Positions 49,143 through 61,724 of a stretch of DNA of 64,000 nt are shown here, piece after piece. Within the stretch, counting starts at the first letter, position 1. Each line of letters starts with the position of its first letter. Source of the stretch: Ursus arctos (Eukaryota; Chordata; Mammalia; Carnivora; Ursidae); assembly GCF_023065955.2 (NCBI RefSeq), contig NW_026622808.1, positions 30,888,475 through 30,952,474 of the forward strand, in the 5' to 3' direction. A model generated the notes under the pieces. The model searched no databases. It saw only the letters and a list, made by a program, of their open reading frames with translations, and was not told the origin of the DNA. A program made the position numbers and the translations under genes.

Positions 49143-50076
49143 CTAGGGAAAGGGATCATTTTAAGAGTTAGAAATGAGACCTTAAAATACATGTATGTTT
49201 TGCAAAGGAAAGACATTAGGCAAATGCACGACCTGCATTCCCAACCCCTCTTCCTCTTTCATGTATAGACACATCCAAGTGACAAATATCCAACTGCTTC
49301 CTCAGGGAGATCTGCTAACTATCAACATCTTACTTACAAGCAAAATTATCTCCATACCTACCAATATCTCTGCCATTTACTTTTAGCTACTTCTTACATC
49401 CTCTTATATTCCAATTACACTTCAAGGGTATAAAACGCCATTTTAAAGTGCACAGTGCAGTAGCTCTCAAACTACAGTGCATATCTGAAGTCCCTGGAGA
49501 GCTCCTTAAAACTCCTGCTGGACCCACCCCCGGAATTAGATTCAGCAGGTCCTGGGGTAGGACCTAAAATTAGGTTTTCCAGGACTGAATAGAGAGACAG
49601 ATATGAGAATCTAGTTGAATTTTATTACACCAGACATTAAAGAGATTTGTAAAAACGTAAAACAATGGCACTCCTCGTGTTTAAAACAAAAATTATTTGA
49701 AAATGCTTTATCTTCATAAAAACATTTATGTCAACATATAATGGTCTTGTTACTCTTCGGTGGTTTAATAAATATTTTTCAATTTCTCAGCTTTAATTTT
49801 TATGTAAGTATTGACAAATATAACTCACATCAAAAAAACTCTTTTGGGGGTATCAGTAACTTTTAAGAGTTATAATATGAAGCATGTATGTTTACATTTA
49901 CATATATATGTAAATATTACCCTCTCCCACTCTTTTTGTAAACAAAAACTATCTATACTATTCTGCTCCTCTTTTTTGTCACTTAATGTCTTTTAAAGAT
50001 CTGTCCGTATCAATGACCCTTTCAAACTCAACAATTTCCAGATCCGTTTCAAAGCAAACACATTCATGCTGCTCAC
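49143..50076 (-). other. SETD2: SETD2 intron 6
   Basis: A 934-base intron with one MER5-type relic (49458-49585). The remainder is AT-rich with no other recognisable feature. Confidence 0.85.
49458..49585. mobile_element. MER5-type DNA transposon relic, partial
   Basis: agtagctctcaaactacag, ctgctggacccacccccgg and gattcagcaggtcctgggg match the MER5 left half. Confidence 0.75.
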
Positions 50077-50200
50077 CTCATCGTTCTTCAGGGCCATGAA
50101 ATAGTAGTGGATGTTTTTGTTTCGTGCATATTCCTTTACCCGGGCTTTAAACTCTTTATGATCAAGTACTTCTCCACAATATTCTAGGACGAAGGTGTTC
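50077..50200 (-). CDS. SETD2: SETD2 exon 6, SET domain core
   Basis: The 124-base exon (acceptor tgccag, donor GTGAGC) encodes NTFVLEYCGEVLDHKEF, then KARVKEYARNKNIHYYF and MALKNDE. The YCGEV strand and the HYYFMAL segment are conserved parts of SET folds in the NSD/SETD2 class. It ends in phase 0 at Glu. Every residue of this segment reads as I recall it for human SETD2, which indicates strong purifying selection. Confidence 0.97.
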
Positions 50201-51396
50201 CTGGCAAAACAAAAGGGAAACAATAGCACTTCCTGCCTAGGAGCTATATGGAAAACATACAACCATGTAAAAAAATAATGGATTTAATGAAATATTGCTA
50301 AGTGAAAAAATGTGGTATTATACAGGATACAATTAAAATATATGTGAAGTACCTAGCATCTGAGTTTTTCTCCTTTCTAATACTTTTCCAAAAATGTTGA
50401 TTCTAAGACACTTCTACATTTATACATACTACCAAAATGTGTATCCCTGATCTAACTAGATAAACATTCAAATCTGGTTTATTATCATGAAAACAGTGAT
50501 TTACAGCTGAGAAGCAGCTCTGAAGAAATCAGGAGCCACTGAAATATTAGAGGCTTTATGTCCTAGGAGAAAAGACGGCAATTTAAACATAGCAGCCCTT
50601 CTACTGCCTTTACTCAGAGGTCTCTGATGATGTTAAAGGTCAAACAGACCTTTTCTCTCACTGCATTCTCTGTGAGTTTTCCCTAGTATTTATCAATAAT
50701 TATGATTAATCTCTCTCCTTGGCGTCTTTCAGTTACCTTCCACCCGATTGGTCTTTCCTTGCTTATTTAGTATCTTCGATAGCGAAGAAATAGGTATAAT
50801 AATACAGAGAATGTTATGGTATTTAACACTAAGTAGCAGATTAGTTCCAAAGTCCTCCTCATCCTTCGCATATCTGACAATATGTCCTGTTCAATGGAAA
50901 TGCTCTACCAGTGAACATCTAAATAGTTTGTAACTAAAACATGAAACTGACACTCCCATCAGCATATGGAAGTTATACGAGTAGGAAAATGTGGGAAACC
51001 TGGAAACACTCTTTCCTAGTGTATTTTACCAAAGCAGCGTTCTTTGAAAGAAGCTTAGAAAAGCTAAAGGGCTTTGGGAAACAATTTAAAATACATATAT
51101 TTTTAATTTTATTTATTTACTTGTCAGAGAGAGAGTGTGCAGGCACAAGCAGGGGAAGTGGCAGGCAGAGGGAGAAGCAGGCTCCCCACTGAGCAAGGAA
51201 CCAATTCAGGACTCAATCCCAGGACCTGGGGATCATCATCTGAGCCGAAGGCAGACGCTTAACCAACTGAGCCACCCAGGCGCCCCTACAATAATCATTA
51301 AACCTCAGTGTAACAGACACATTATTTTCCTACAAAGTAGCTAACCAACTTCAATAACACAAAAATGAAGTGAAAGAGGATTAAAACATAACTTAC
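50201..51396 (-). other. SETD2: SETD2 intron 5
   Basis: A 1.2-kb intron with one CAN-SINE (51101-51286). The part 50201-51100 is unique-looking. Confidence 0.85.
51101..51286 (-). mobile_element. CAN-SINE
   Basis: Minus orientation, ending gccacccaggcgcccc. Target duplication not clear. Confidence 0.9.
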
Positions 51397-51525
51397 GAAG
51401 GAAGGTCTTTGGCAGCTCTCAAGCCCCAGCCTTTCTTCTCTGTGAGTATGACTTCCACATCTGCGTGCTGCTTTCTCTGAAACCGTCTATTGGAACAATA
51501 ATCCCCATTTGGACACCGAGAAGAA
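51397..51525 (-). CDS. SETD2: SETD2 exon 5, end of AWS and start of SET
   Basis: The 129-base exon (acceptor tttcag, donor GTAAGT) finishes the split Cys codon and reads [16 protein letters not shown] and on to [13 protein letters not shown]. The remaining AWS cysteines (RCPNGDYC) are present. The GWGLRA motif is the opening signature of SET domains and forms part of the S-adenosylmethionine pocket. The exon ends with two bases of a Ser codon that is completed by exon 6. Confidence 0.97.
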
Positions 51526-51606
51526 CTGAAATGAGAAGTGTAGAAAATTAATTCTTCAAAGCAGAATCTCTAATGACACATAGGATGTGGAAAAAAACAA
51601 ACAAGT

Positions 51607-51627
51607 AACAACAACAACAACAACAAA
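51607..51627 (+). repeat. Short (AAC)n microsatellite
   Basis: About seven AAC units. Confidence 0.9.
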
Positions 51628-52179
51628 CAAGAGACACAACAGCGCCTGCCTGGGTGCAGATATAGGAAACAAGGCCCACTTGAGGAAAGGAGAACAAAAC
51701 AGCAGAAGATGACTGGTAAGAAAAGTGGGCTGCTAGAAGATGGAAGGTTGTTGATCTACTATGAAGAGCTCTGAACACCAGCTTAAATTTGAACCTGATC
51801 CTGACAACTACTCTAAGTTTGACTGTGGGAAACACATGAAGAAATGTATCCTGTACTTCCTATCTCTTTAGCAAGGTTGGAAGGAAAAGTCCAAAAAACG
51901 CAGAGGCAAGAGCAACAATGTCAAGTTAGGAGAATAATGCTAACTCTTGTGTCTCCTCTTCCTACATGTGTACTGTCATCTCTATTTTTTTTTTTAGATA
52001 AAGTAATACCAAAGTGCTTTCTCTCTATTTTTCTGAGGTATAGGTTTTATTCTCATAACACTAGAACATGAGCAAAAACAAAAACTGAGTTTGAAAGAAA
52101 ACACTTTTTTAACACTAAAAACAAGGTATCTACATTATACATCATCTCCATATTCTCTCCATGTTAAAAATGATACAAT

Positions 52180-52615
52180 TTTTCATCAAAGTGGTAAAAA
52201 AAAATAATCACACATTTTTTAATGTAAAGATGTTTATGGTTTATAAAAAAAATATAAAAGCAAATGTCTCTCAATAGAAGATGAATAATTATGAGTTAAC
52301 TATAAACAGACTATATAAAGCAGCCGAGGGAAGATTCAGCTAGGTCTGTATGTGTAGCTCTGAACAGGTCTCCAAAACATATTTAATTGTGTGTTCATGT
52401 GTGTGTGGGACAGAGTGAGGGGGTAAAATTTTAAAAAGTACATATGGTAAAGATTTCATTTCTATACATAAAAAGTGGAAATAGCTATGAATGTTGATAT
52501 AGGCATAAAAAGTATCTGGAAAGACCAGAAATAGAGGGATTGAGGTTTGGAAGACATTTTACTTTATGCACTTTTGAAACGCTAGGGTTTTATCTCATTT
52601 TATAGTAAAAGCTAG
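52180..52615 (+). mobile_element. Old LINE-1-type 3' fragment
   Basis: A degenerate plus-strand pattern with a tail similar to other old LINE-1 ends (aaatgtctctcaatagaaga, tttatgcacttttgaaacg). Weak. Confidence 0.4.
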
Positions 52616-52901
52616 AAAGTATCAACACTTACCTCTCAGGACACGAACAGCGTAAGAGCTAAAAGGTTACTACGTTAGTATGAGGGCTACTTTACAAAGC
52701 ACTGACAATGTATACTATAACGTACAACGCAAGGGAAATTTGTCTCCTTATAAACACTATTATACATTAGAGATTTCATTGCTTATAAATACTTGACAAC
52801 AGGTAGAAGAGAAAGGTTAAATCTGACTCATTATTAATTCTTTCCACTATTTTGAGACATTTAATAGAATGAGCAAAATCAGAGCATTTTAATTTACTTA
52901 C

Positions 52902-53033
52902 CATTCAATCATGAGGAGACGATTAAGACAGTCTTCTCCACACGCTATTTCACCTTGAGCTCTTTCATCTTTAGAAAGCGGTGTACACTCACACTGCATC
53001 CGCTTAATATCCCGATGAGATTTATTCTTCTTT
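52902..53033 (-). CDS. SETD2: SETD2 exon 4, start of AWS domain
   Basis: The 132-base exon follows acceptor aatag and ends at donor GTAAGT. It completes the split Arg codon and reads KKNKSHRDIKRMQCECTP and onward to MIE plus two bases of a Cys codon. It supplies the first Cys residues (CEC, then CGEDC) of the AWS (associated with SET) domain, a cysteine-rich zinc-binding module that packs before the SET domain and is needed for H3K36 methyltransferase activity. Phase is 1 in, 2 out, matching exons 3 and 5. Confidence 0.97.
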
Positions 53034-53553
53034 CTATTAGGTAAAAGTTCGTAAGAATTGATTTAAGAAATCTCCTGGCAATGATACAACATACACAATC
53101 AAATATGTGCTAAATCTCAGTTTCACATTTAATGATTCTGGTTAAGTCAAACATTCAAAAGGAAGAAAACACATCCTCACTAGCATCTGTGAGACTGAAA
53201 ACACTAACACTTATGTTGCAAAGAGAATGAGAGGCAACCTTTAGCCCTGGCAAATGGGAGGATAGGGTAAGTTCAAGTCTATCACTTTGGACTCAGCCCT
53301 CATTTCCTAGTCCATTTCAGCTAAGCCTCAAATTCTGAGCAATTTCAAGTGTTAATTGTCATATTTGGCTCAGGAAAAAAATAGGAAAACTTGTGAGAAT
53401 CAAAAAGTGACACAGCTGATTAAAGTGGAGAATCAGTCCTCCTGGATGAGCAAATAATGGTTGAGGAAGAAAAGATTATTTATTTAATTTATAAAACATA
53501 AATAGAGACTGAGGAAGAAAAGAAGTTGAAAAAAATAAATTAAAAAATAAGAG

Positions 53554-53637
53554 TTTTTTTTCTTTTAGAGAGAGTGAGCGAGCATGTGCACACACACAAG
53601 CAGTGGGGGAGGAGCAGAGGGAGAGGGGAAGGGGGGG

Positions 53638-53669
<32 letters not shown>

Positions 53670-53790
53670 CAAGCAGGCTCCATGCCCAGCTCAGAGCTCC
53701 ACGCAGGGCTCAATCTCAAGACCCTGAGATCACTACCTGAGGTGATACCAAAAGTCAGACGCTTAACAGACTGAGCCACCCAGGCACTCC
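53554..53790 (-). mobile_element. CAN-SINE with GA expansion
   Basis: Minus orientation, ending gccacccaggcactcc. An uninterrupted GA run at about 53639-53664 and a G-rich stretch have expanded the CT region. Target duplication not clear. Confidence 0.88.
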
Positions 53791-54948
53791 TGAAAGATAA
53801 GACTTTTTAATTACGAGTTTGACTCAATAAATCTTTCAGAGAATCTTTCAGTAACACTGCATAAATCTTGTTTAAAAGAAAACTGAATGATTAAAAAAAA
53901 AGAATGAAGTATAATTTACAGAACTGTATTACAGAATAACCATGTATCACAGAATAATCAGAGGACTAAATTTTCTCAACACAGACTAACTTATTTGGGG
54001 GTAAAAAGGGAAACTTTTCAAACAGATTGGGCTCATAAATCCCTATGCCAGGGTTTGCAAAGAAAAAGTGAAAATGTGATTATTTCCTGGCCTTTATGTT
54101 GAACTTTCTGACCCTTGCCAAAAAGAAAAAAAAAAAAAAAAAAATCAAAGCTGGCTGAAGAAGATCTCGTTCTTAAGATTAGGGCAGTCTGACTCTCCAA
54201 CCATCAGTGAAGAGCACAGCTGCTCTATGTGGCTGTCTTAATCTCCTAACTAATCTGCTTTCATCTTCAACATATGTTCCATTACAGTCCCAATTTATAA
54301 AGTACCTGAGAGTGTCCTGATAGCTTCAACTAAGTTTAAGTAACAAGAATGACTCATCTGGATCAATTCAAGGTATCATTCACTAATGAGCGTATGAATA
54401 TTCTTAGCCTGAAGAAACAGAACTAAAGATAAACCAAGTACCTATTTACAAGTACCTTAAGAACCGTAATTTTGAAAAATCAGCAGTAGCTTTATTTTGT
54501 ATTGCTCTATAAGGACTAATGGGCACAGATTCGGGTAACCCTATTTTCATTAGACATAAGAAAATTTTTTCACTATTCTCAATACCATTTTATAATAATA
54601 ATTTGTGTTCTTGGGGGCTCCTAAAGGCCCAGCAACAAAAGGCACTTTAAAAATGTGAGTACATATAAATGGTTCCCACTCCAAAATGGCTCTCTAATGT
54701 TCCCACCAACCAGATTTATTTGCATGGTCTTATATGTACCTGATCTCACTGCTGAGTAAATCCCAGAGGGCTGGGTTGATTAGTTTTACTTCTAGTCTTT
54801 TACAAAGACCCTGGAGATTTCATCAATGTACTCACACAACTCCTAAAAACTACTACTTTAAATATTCAATATTTTAAATTTAAACCTAAGTTACTAGATG
54901 TAAATGACTATAACTGTAAGAGGCTCCCTATATCACAAAAAGGTTTTT

Positions 54949-55153
54949 ATTTTATTTTTTAAAGATTTATTTATGTATTCAGAGAGAGAGAAAACACGTG
55001 TGCGGAGGGGGGGGGAAGAGGGAGAGAGAGAATCTCAGACAGACTCCATGCCCACCACGGAGCCTGACACGGGCTCGATCTCACAAACCTGACATCATGA
55101 TCTGAGTCAAAACCAAGAGCTGGATGCTCAATCAACTGAATCCAGGCACCCCA
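54949..55153 (-). mobile_element. CAN-SINE, decayed
   Basis: Minus orientation. Duplication aaaaaggttttt at 54937-54948 and 55154-55165. Internal run of nine G near 55007. Confidence 0.9.
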
Positions 55154-56059
55154 AAAAAGGTTTTTTGTTTATGAAAAACTTTTCAAGAGACCTAATTTTA
55201 ACTCTAACCACAATGAAAAATTTCATTATAAAAAAAATTTTTTTTTAACACTTAAAGGGATGATGGCTAGGTAGATTCTTAGATAGAGGAGAAATTTCCA
55301 AAAGGAGAAGGTAAAGGGTTGGAAGACTACAGATTTTTTTAAAAAGGCACATTCAACACATACTTATATTGGGAAAACAAGAAGACTGTTGAGGAAGGGT
55401 GAAAGAAAGCAAGCTTCGAAGCTCTGCTCTAGAGGAATATGGAGAAATTTCATTACTCCTGTTCTCATTATACCTGTTTCATGTTAGGAATCTGTAGTAA
55501 ACCGTTTTACCACTTAATTCTAAAATAGTGGTTATGCTACTGCCAAATTTAATCTATTAGCAATAGACTAAAAAACCAGACAGAAAATGGTGTTCTAGTC
55601 TAGTTCCAGCTTCATAAAGTATCTTTCAAAGACACTTCATTCTGAGCATTTTCGAAAAGGAAAAAAAAATCCAGGCAACTACCTTCTTCTTCTCTAAGCG
55701 CAGACTACTTTGCTGAAATTTTGTTTCATTTTTCACCAGTTACACATGTAAAAGGAATTTAAGAAAAATAGGGCTGGCCTAAATCATACTTTCAGAACCA
55801 AAGAGGTAATGAGACCCCCCCCAAATAAAAAATAATTTAGACATCCCCTTCCTGGGGGGGGTGGGGGAAGGGATACGGAAGGAAAGACCCTATGACATCA
55901 AATCTAAATAGGTAAATACTTTTTCGACTTTTTAATGTATATCACGAAACTATATTTCATACAATTGACCTCATATATTCTGAACTGTTGAAAGCTAACT
56001 TTTTTTTTTTTAAACAAAAAGAGGTTAAAATTTGTTGGACAAGTATTAAGCCAGCTTAC

Positions 56060-59000
56060 CTTTCTGTCAAATAAACATTTTCTTCAATTAGATCAAAGTA
56101 ACAGGGCATCTTCCCTTGCTTGGCATATTCTTTCCATCGCTGTGGGTCCCTGAAGTCCTCCATGACACAAGAAGGCCCAACCAGTGCTGAGCCTGGGGGT
56201 ACTGCTATTTCCCCCGGCTCTACCGCCACTCGAACTTTCTTTCTGTCCTGAAGTTCACCATCACTTTCAGAATCACTCTCCAATTCCTGTCTCCTTTTTT
56301 TAGGAGGCCCTCTGTCTTTCATATCATTTTTTTCTAAGTTTTTTGGAAGATCTTTCTTTTCGTTCACAGCTAGAGTGTCCTTAATGGAATTGCTGCTTAT
56401 TTCAGGTGCTTGTACTGACCCTTTGTCCTTCTGAAGGGATAGAAAAAACTTATTGGACTGGCTTGAAAAATGAGATCCTCCACGTTGATCCCAATTCTCC
56501 TCCTCTTCACGGTCATCTGTTAAGGAATCTGGTACCTGCCCTTGAATTCGATCATACACAACCCCAGTTCCAGGAGGTCTACCTGCTGATCTGGGATCCC
56601 AGTAGCCATTGCCTTGCCAGTAATTACGTGTCCCACCATAATGTTCTGCACTTTGCTGATACTTGTGTCCACCACAGGCTCCATAGCTGCTGTCTGGTTG
56701 TTGGTATGTGGTAGTAGGCTTTTCTTGTTGAGAGAACTCCCACCCTAAGCTTCGGAGCTCTTCTGATGAGCGGAAACCATCCACTCGGGAGATCTCACAA
56801 GAGGGAGAAAAACTCAACTCTGTTTTTCCCAGTCTACTATCTGGCCTGTTAGGGAAAGTGATCTGTTGCCGAGACTTATTTGGGACATCTTCAAAATCAT
56901 CAGAAGAATAAACTGGCAGCTCTTCTTGCTGCCTAGAAGCTATTTTGGTTTTTGCAGTTTCCTCAGAATTTGGATGACCTAGAAAGTCAGATTTCACATC
57001 TGTATGACTTGTACTATCAACCCCATCACTCTGAGGATGAGCCATTTCAGACAGGTGGTTATCTATTTGTTTTCTGCTGGGCTGTGTGAAAGAAATTTCC
57101 AGATTCTTCTCTGTCCCTTTATGATGGAAGAACTTCTCAGTTTGAGAATAGGGTTTGCTTGCTACACTCTCAAATTTTTCCTCATATGAATGTCTCCTTG
57201 ACTCCAATCTCTCATCTTCCCAGTGGTCAGAATAGTGTCTGTAACTTTGACTGCTCCGAGAAGAACAAGGACTTGTTTCTTCCATGGGCAAAGTAGAATT
57301 CTTTGGCACTACCACAACAGACTGAAGACGGTTTCTTGGAATACTGCTATCATCAGAATCTGTATCTTCAGAGTCACTTTCATCACTTGAACTTTCAGAA
57401 GAACCAGAATAATCTTCATGGACAGTAGATACAATCTCTGAGGCATGCCCACTACTGTCACATTTTAAGGTATATGTTACACCATCACTGTCTTCCATGG
57501 TTAAATTCAAGTCACAAGAAGAAAATACAACTTCTGAGTCATCAGAATTATGTGCATGTCCTCTTCCTCCTCCTTCATCCAAAGAGATTTCTGCTCTTCC
57601 TCTTCTATCAGGCAATATGGAATTCCCTTCTTCTTGAGCCTCTTGCACACATTTCCCAGATAACCCATTATTATGCCTGTTTTCCCAAGAAGCAAATCCC
57701 TTTCCTGAATCAGGCAGGCCGCTACCTACTTCTACTGTTTCTTTCTCTGCATGCTTTAAAAACTCTGTGCTTTTACTCTTCAGCACAGCACCCAAAACTG
57801 GAGATGTGTTCTCTCCACACTGCAAGAGAGTTAAACTGTCCACTTTTATTCCTGGTGGAAGACTTGGAAGAGATGAAGCAATGCCTGAGCTCTCTATAGG
57901 TGGATATAAACCATCAAAATGATTAACAGAAGCTGTACTAGTGCTACCAACACTCTGCTTATATTCTTCACATGCAAATTTTGAGTGCTGATCTGTCAGA
58001 TTTCTGTTATCACATATAACTGTTTTTGATTTCAAATGCACATTCATAAAGCTATTTGAAGAAATCTGCGTAACTGAAGGCTCAATCTTTTCAGCTTCAG
58101 AATGATGCAAAGAAGGGCTGTTGTCATTTGAAGTACGGTATATCTCTGAATCTTTGGTTTTACAGCAAGAAACTGTCATATCAACTGGTTCTTTAATTAC
58201 AGTTTTAGAATAATCTATCGTCATAACTGGCAAAGACATGAGTTTATCTTGGTGTGGCGACACTGGAGGTTCTGCTTCTCTAAATGGGCTTCCTGACTTA
58301 CTATGTAGCATGCAAGTATCATCCGAGTCTTTCTCTTTACATCTATTAATATTCTGAAATCCATTTGATGGAAGCATGCATGCTTTGACCAAAGGGGATA
58401 CCTCCGATCCAGTCACACTATCATCAGAAGACATCAAAACAGTGTCAGTTTTAGAAGTGCAAAATGTTGCCAAATCAGATTCTGCCCCAGGAGATCCATT
58501 TATATTTAATTCTATGGGACAATAACTTCTTAATTGATCATTCTTCACTTTAGATAAAGAGTCTAATTCCTTAATACTATCATGGCTATCATGTCCTATA
58601 AATTCAGATTTAAAAATAAGTGATTCATCTAGCTTTTTAAAAGTAGGTGAATCATTTAATCGATTTGATGGAGATGGAGACCCAGTCTTTTCTCTTTCAG
58701 GAATTTTACTAATCATTCTTAATTCACTACCTTTTGAACAAGGAGCCTGTAAATTAAAAGAATGAGACGGTTTGATTTCCTCATTTAATTCTGTACAACA
58801 GAAAGAATTTTTAAATTTATCAGACTTGGATATAGATTTTGAAAGGGCAGATTTATAACGGGAAGCACTGCTATCATGCTTGGAATAGGATGACCCCCGT
58901 CGGAATCCCAGTTCATTAGGGGGAGAACAACATCTTTTCATGGCTTCATTTTCTGAAGTCCTTTTGGATTCTCTTTCTAGTTTTGAAGAATACTTTCCCC

Positions 59001-60426
59001 TCTTCTCCATCTCTAAGTAAGAGGACTCAGTTTTGCAGTCCCGATCAGATTTAGAATAGGATGATGATGTCCTTAGGTCTCTGTAAGAGAAGGAATGAGA
59101 GGAGGTGCGCCTTGAGTAGGTCTTCTTATACTCCTCTTCTGAGTCAGAACTCTCTCGAGCTCTGTTATCTGTATATGGCCGAGAATAGCGTGCCCTCTCT
59201 CGATAAGGGGAACTCCGATGGTAGCGACGATCAGAGTCATAATAGTGGGATCGTTCCGACCGGGAATAGGATAAACTAGTTCTAGAGCTTCTGTCAGATC
59301 TAGAACGAGATCTGCTCCGCCTTCGCTCTCTCTCTGATCTACATCGAGAAGATATATACCGAGTATCTCTTTCAAGTTTTGAATAGCTAAAATATTTATC
59401 ATCTCTCTCTGTTTTAGATCGTGACGATTTCCCTACGTCCTCACTTTTTAAAGGTGCTAAGCTCTTTTTTGAATCTCTTTCCTTTTCAATGTTTGCTGAA
59501 AATTTTAAATCATGTGATCTTTGACTTGAGGAAGTCCGTACAGAATCTTCATCAGATTCTGAAGCAAGAAAGGTGCCTTCAGATTGTGAGGATTTCTTCT
59601 TAGAGCCTGTTTTTTTGGAGCTCAGATTACTCTTAGAACTATCTGGAATTTCTTCTTCCTTCCCAATATGGGAATCTTCTTTTTGTGAGGGAGTATCTAC
59701 TTGCTCATTCGAATTCTGAGTTATGTGTTCTTCTGAACTATTAGATACAGCAGCATCCTGCTTAGTGTCCACTTCTGAAGATTCTGGTACAGCTGTAACT
59801 GGTGGTTCCTTCAGTGATCTAACTGCTACATCTACTGGTGCTGTCATCAGAACTGGGATTGGCGTGTGTGGCAAGGCCACTGGCTCTGTTACTGGTGCTG
59901 GTGGTGAGGGTGCTGTGGCCTGGGGAGGTGGAGGTGGTGGAGGTGGAGATGAGGGTGGCGAGTCTACAGTTGTTGATTCTGCTATGACTGCTGGTAATGG
60001 TACTATGGGAGGAGGTGGAGAGGCCACTGCTGTGGCAGTAGTCAGCAGTGGCCTGGAGGTCACATGAAGCAGATGTTTCTTAAAATGAATTTTGCCCAAT
60101 TCTACCCTTGATTTTGGTGGGGAAGATTCTTCTGTAGTAGATAAGGTATCTCCAATGTCCATTTTAATTTTAGGGGTCAAGTCTACTTGAAGAGGTCCAG
60201 CTGGGGAGTTTGGAGTATCATTTTGCTTTTCATTGCCAAGTGCAGTCAGAAACCTGTTCTGCAAAGTTTTCTTTGTAAGGCTGAAGCTGAAAGACACCTT
60301 CTGTCGTCCCTGTTCCTCCAAATTAACTTTTGTCTTGGTGCCTTTGGGTAAAAATCGACTAGAAGCAACACCTTTGAACATTGGTCCTTTGATGAAACCT
60401 GTTTTCTGCACATTTTCAATCTTTGC
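56060..60426 (-). CDS. SETD2: SETD2 exon 3, long disordered N-terminal region
   Basis: This 4367-base exon encodes about 1455 residues, from Ala30 (human numbering) to the Arg codon split before the AWS domain. Acceptor is ttatag before GCAAAG; donor is GTAAGC after 56060. In order it has a basic start (QKTGFIKGPMFKG), a proline-rich stretch with a run of about eight Pro (near 59921-59948), an Arg/Ser-rich block (about 59065-59400, RSRSRSRSD), long Ser/Lys-rich low-complexity sequence, an acidic Ser/Asp/Glu cluster (about 57350-57412) and a basic KKRR motif (56286-56309) that could be a nuclear signal. No folded domain is evident; in the family this part is largely disordered and governs stability and phase behaviour. 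An in-frame GTG at 60411 is an internal Val codon, not a start. Small indels relative to remembered human sequence are listed under findings. Confidence 0.97.
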
Positions 60427-60554
60427 CTATAAATGAACAAAACAAGCAGTTACTACAACAATAAAGTTACTTTCAAATGACTAGCATCACAGTTTAAAAT
60501 GTCAGGAAAATGAAAAGTCCTTTTTAAGAACAGTATGAACTTCACTGAGGTAGA

Positions 60555-60690
60555 TAAGCCCTTCTTTATTATAGAAAATTTCAAACGTACTCTAGAGTAT
60601 AGAGGATAGTATAATAAATCCCTAAGTACCCACCCCCAGTTTCAACAATTACCCATATTTTTCTATTCTTGTCTGTTAAACAAAGAATTT
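60555..60690 (-). mobile_element. LINE-1-like fragment, antisense
   Basis: The phrases aaatttcaaacgtactc, aggatagtataataaatccc and gtttcaacaattacccat resemble a common antisense LINE-1 segment. Short and old. Confidence 0.5.
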
Positions 60691-60867
60691 ATCCATTTTT
60701 ATAATTTTTTTCAAGGCAGAATTTTTAATAAGAATTAAAAAAAAAATCCTATGTACTTCAAGATACAACACAAAAAGACAAATACAGAGCAATAGCTAAC
60801 AACTCAATGAGGAGAACAGTTTGTTCCTGGGTTCTATCTGAGAAGAAAAGAAGTCATTATAACCAGT

Positions 60868-61055
60868 GGTCTCCTGGCATCACATAGAATCACTTAGATG
60901 CTTAGTAAAATATGGTTCGGTGACAAAACTCCAAGGAACAGCAATTCACTAGATCTAAGGTAAGGCAAGAAAGTATGTTCTGTTTGGTTCTGTTTTTGGG
61001 AAATAAGCATGTGAGGCAATTCCAATGGACTTTCCAGATGTGAAAACCACTGGTA
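60868..61055. mobile_element. MER5-type DNA transposon relic
   Basis: Ends form an inverted repeat (accagtggtctcc and tgaaaaccactggt), with tagaatcacttagatgctta and gcaattcactagatctaagg inside. Confidence 0.75.
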
Positions 61056-61724
61056 TAGAGCAGTTTCCCATCTTATTTTATAGATAAGGTAAGCAAACGA
61101 GGACCAGACTTTTCTGCCTTCCTGTAAATTACTCCACCCTAGCACACTACCACTGTCTCTGCCTGGGCCCCACATACTCAGGCCATGCTAATTTATCGTC
61201 CAATCCTACTGTATGAGTATGAACTACAAAGTTTACATCTAAGAAGATTTCTCCCTCCATTATTTGCCAAACCACCAAAGGCAATAGAGGGCTTTAGAAG
61301 TTAAAGGTATAACCTAGGTGGTAGAGAGAACATCAGAAAAATTACAGCAACACACTCAAGCCTAAATTAAAGATGGTACACTGGCCATCCGCAACATTTT
61401 TCTAATTGATGTTCTTTAATCAATTCTGGCTGTTTAAGAGAACAGTTTTCCCTTTCAATATGGTAAAATCTGAAATCAGTTTTCCATTATACAGTAACAA
61501 TTCAAGTGGGAAAGTAAATGTTTTCTCACGCATTATCATAGAGCAGTGGTCTTTAAATACTTTAAAGAAGCAGAATCCACTTGTCAAATGAAATCTTACA
61601 TGGTAGCTCAAAACATAAAAACAGGTAAAATGCTGTCTCCAGAGCTGCCAGTTTCCTCTACCTTGCCTAAAGCTTTTGAAGCTCCAAAGTGTAAAAAACA
61701 TTTTCTCAAGATATAAAACGTTCC

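Larger units (their letters stand above)
51526..52901 (-). other. SETD2: SETD2 intron 4
   Basis: A 1.4-kb intron with a short AAC microsatellite (51607-51627) and an old LINE-1-type 3' fragment (about 52180-52615). Nothing else is recognised. Confidence 0.85.
53034..56059 (-). other. SETD2: SETD2 intron 3
   Basis: A 3.0-kb intron with two CAN-SINEs (53554-53790 and 54949-55153), an A-run near 54125-54143 and a G-rich tract at 55851-55868. The intervals 53034-53550, 53800-54940 and 55170-56059 otherwise show nothing recognisable. Confidence 0.85.

Noticed and set aside
57474..57899. 141-codon open frame on the plus strand
   Set aside because: Antisense of exon 3, with no start context, homology or codon signal of its own.
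59723..60067. Gly/Val-rich 114-codon open frame on the plus strand
   Set aside because: Antisense of the proline-rich part of exon 3, which yields Gly runs.
60411..60411. GTG taken as a start of the long exon 3 frame
   Set aside because: It is an internal Val codon; the frame continues upstream through the acceptor at 60426 to the microexon.
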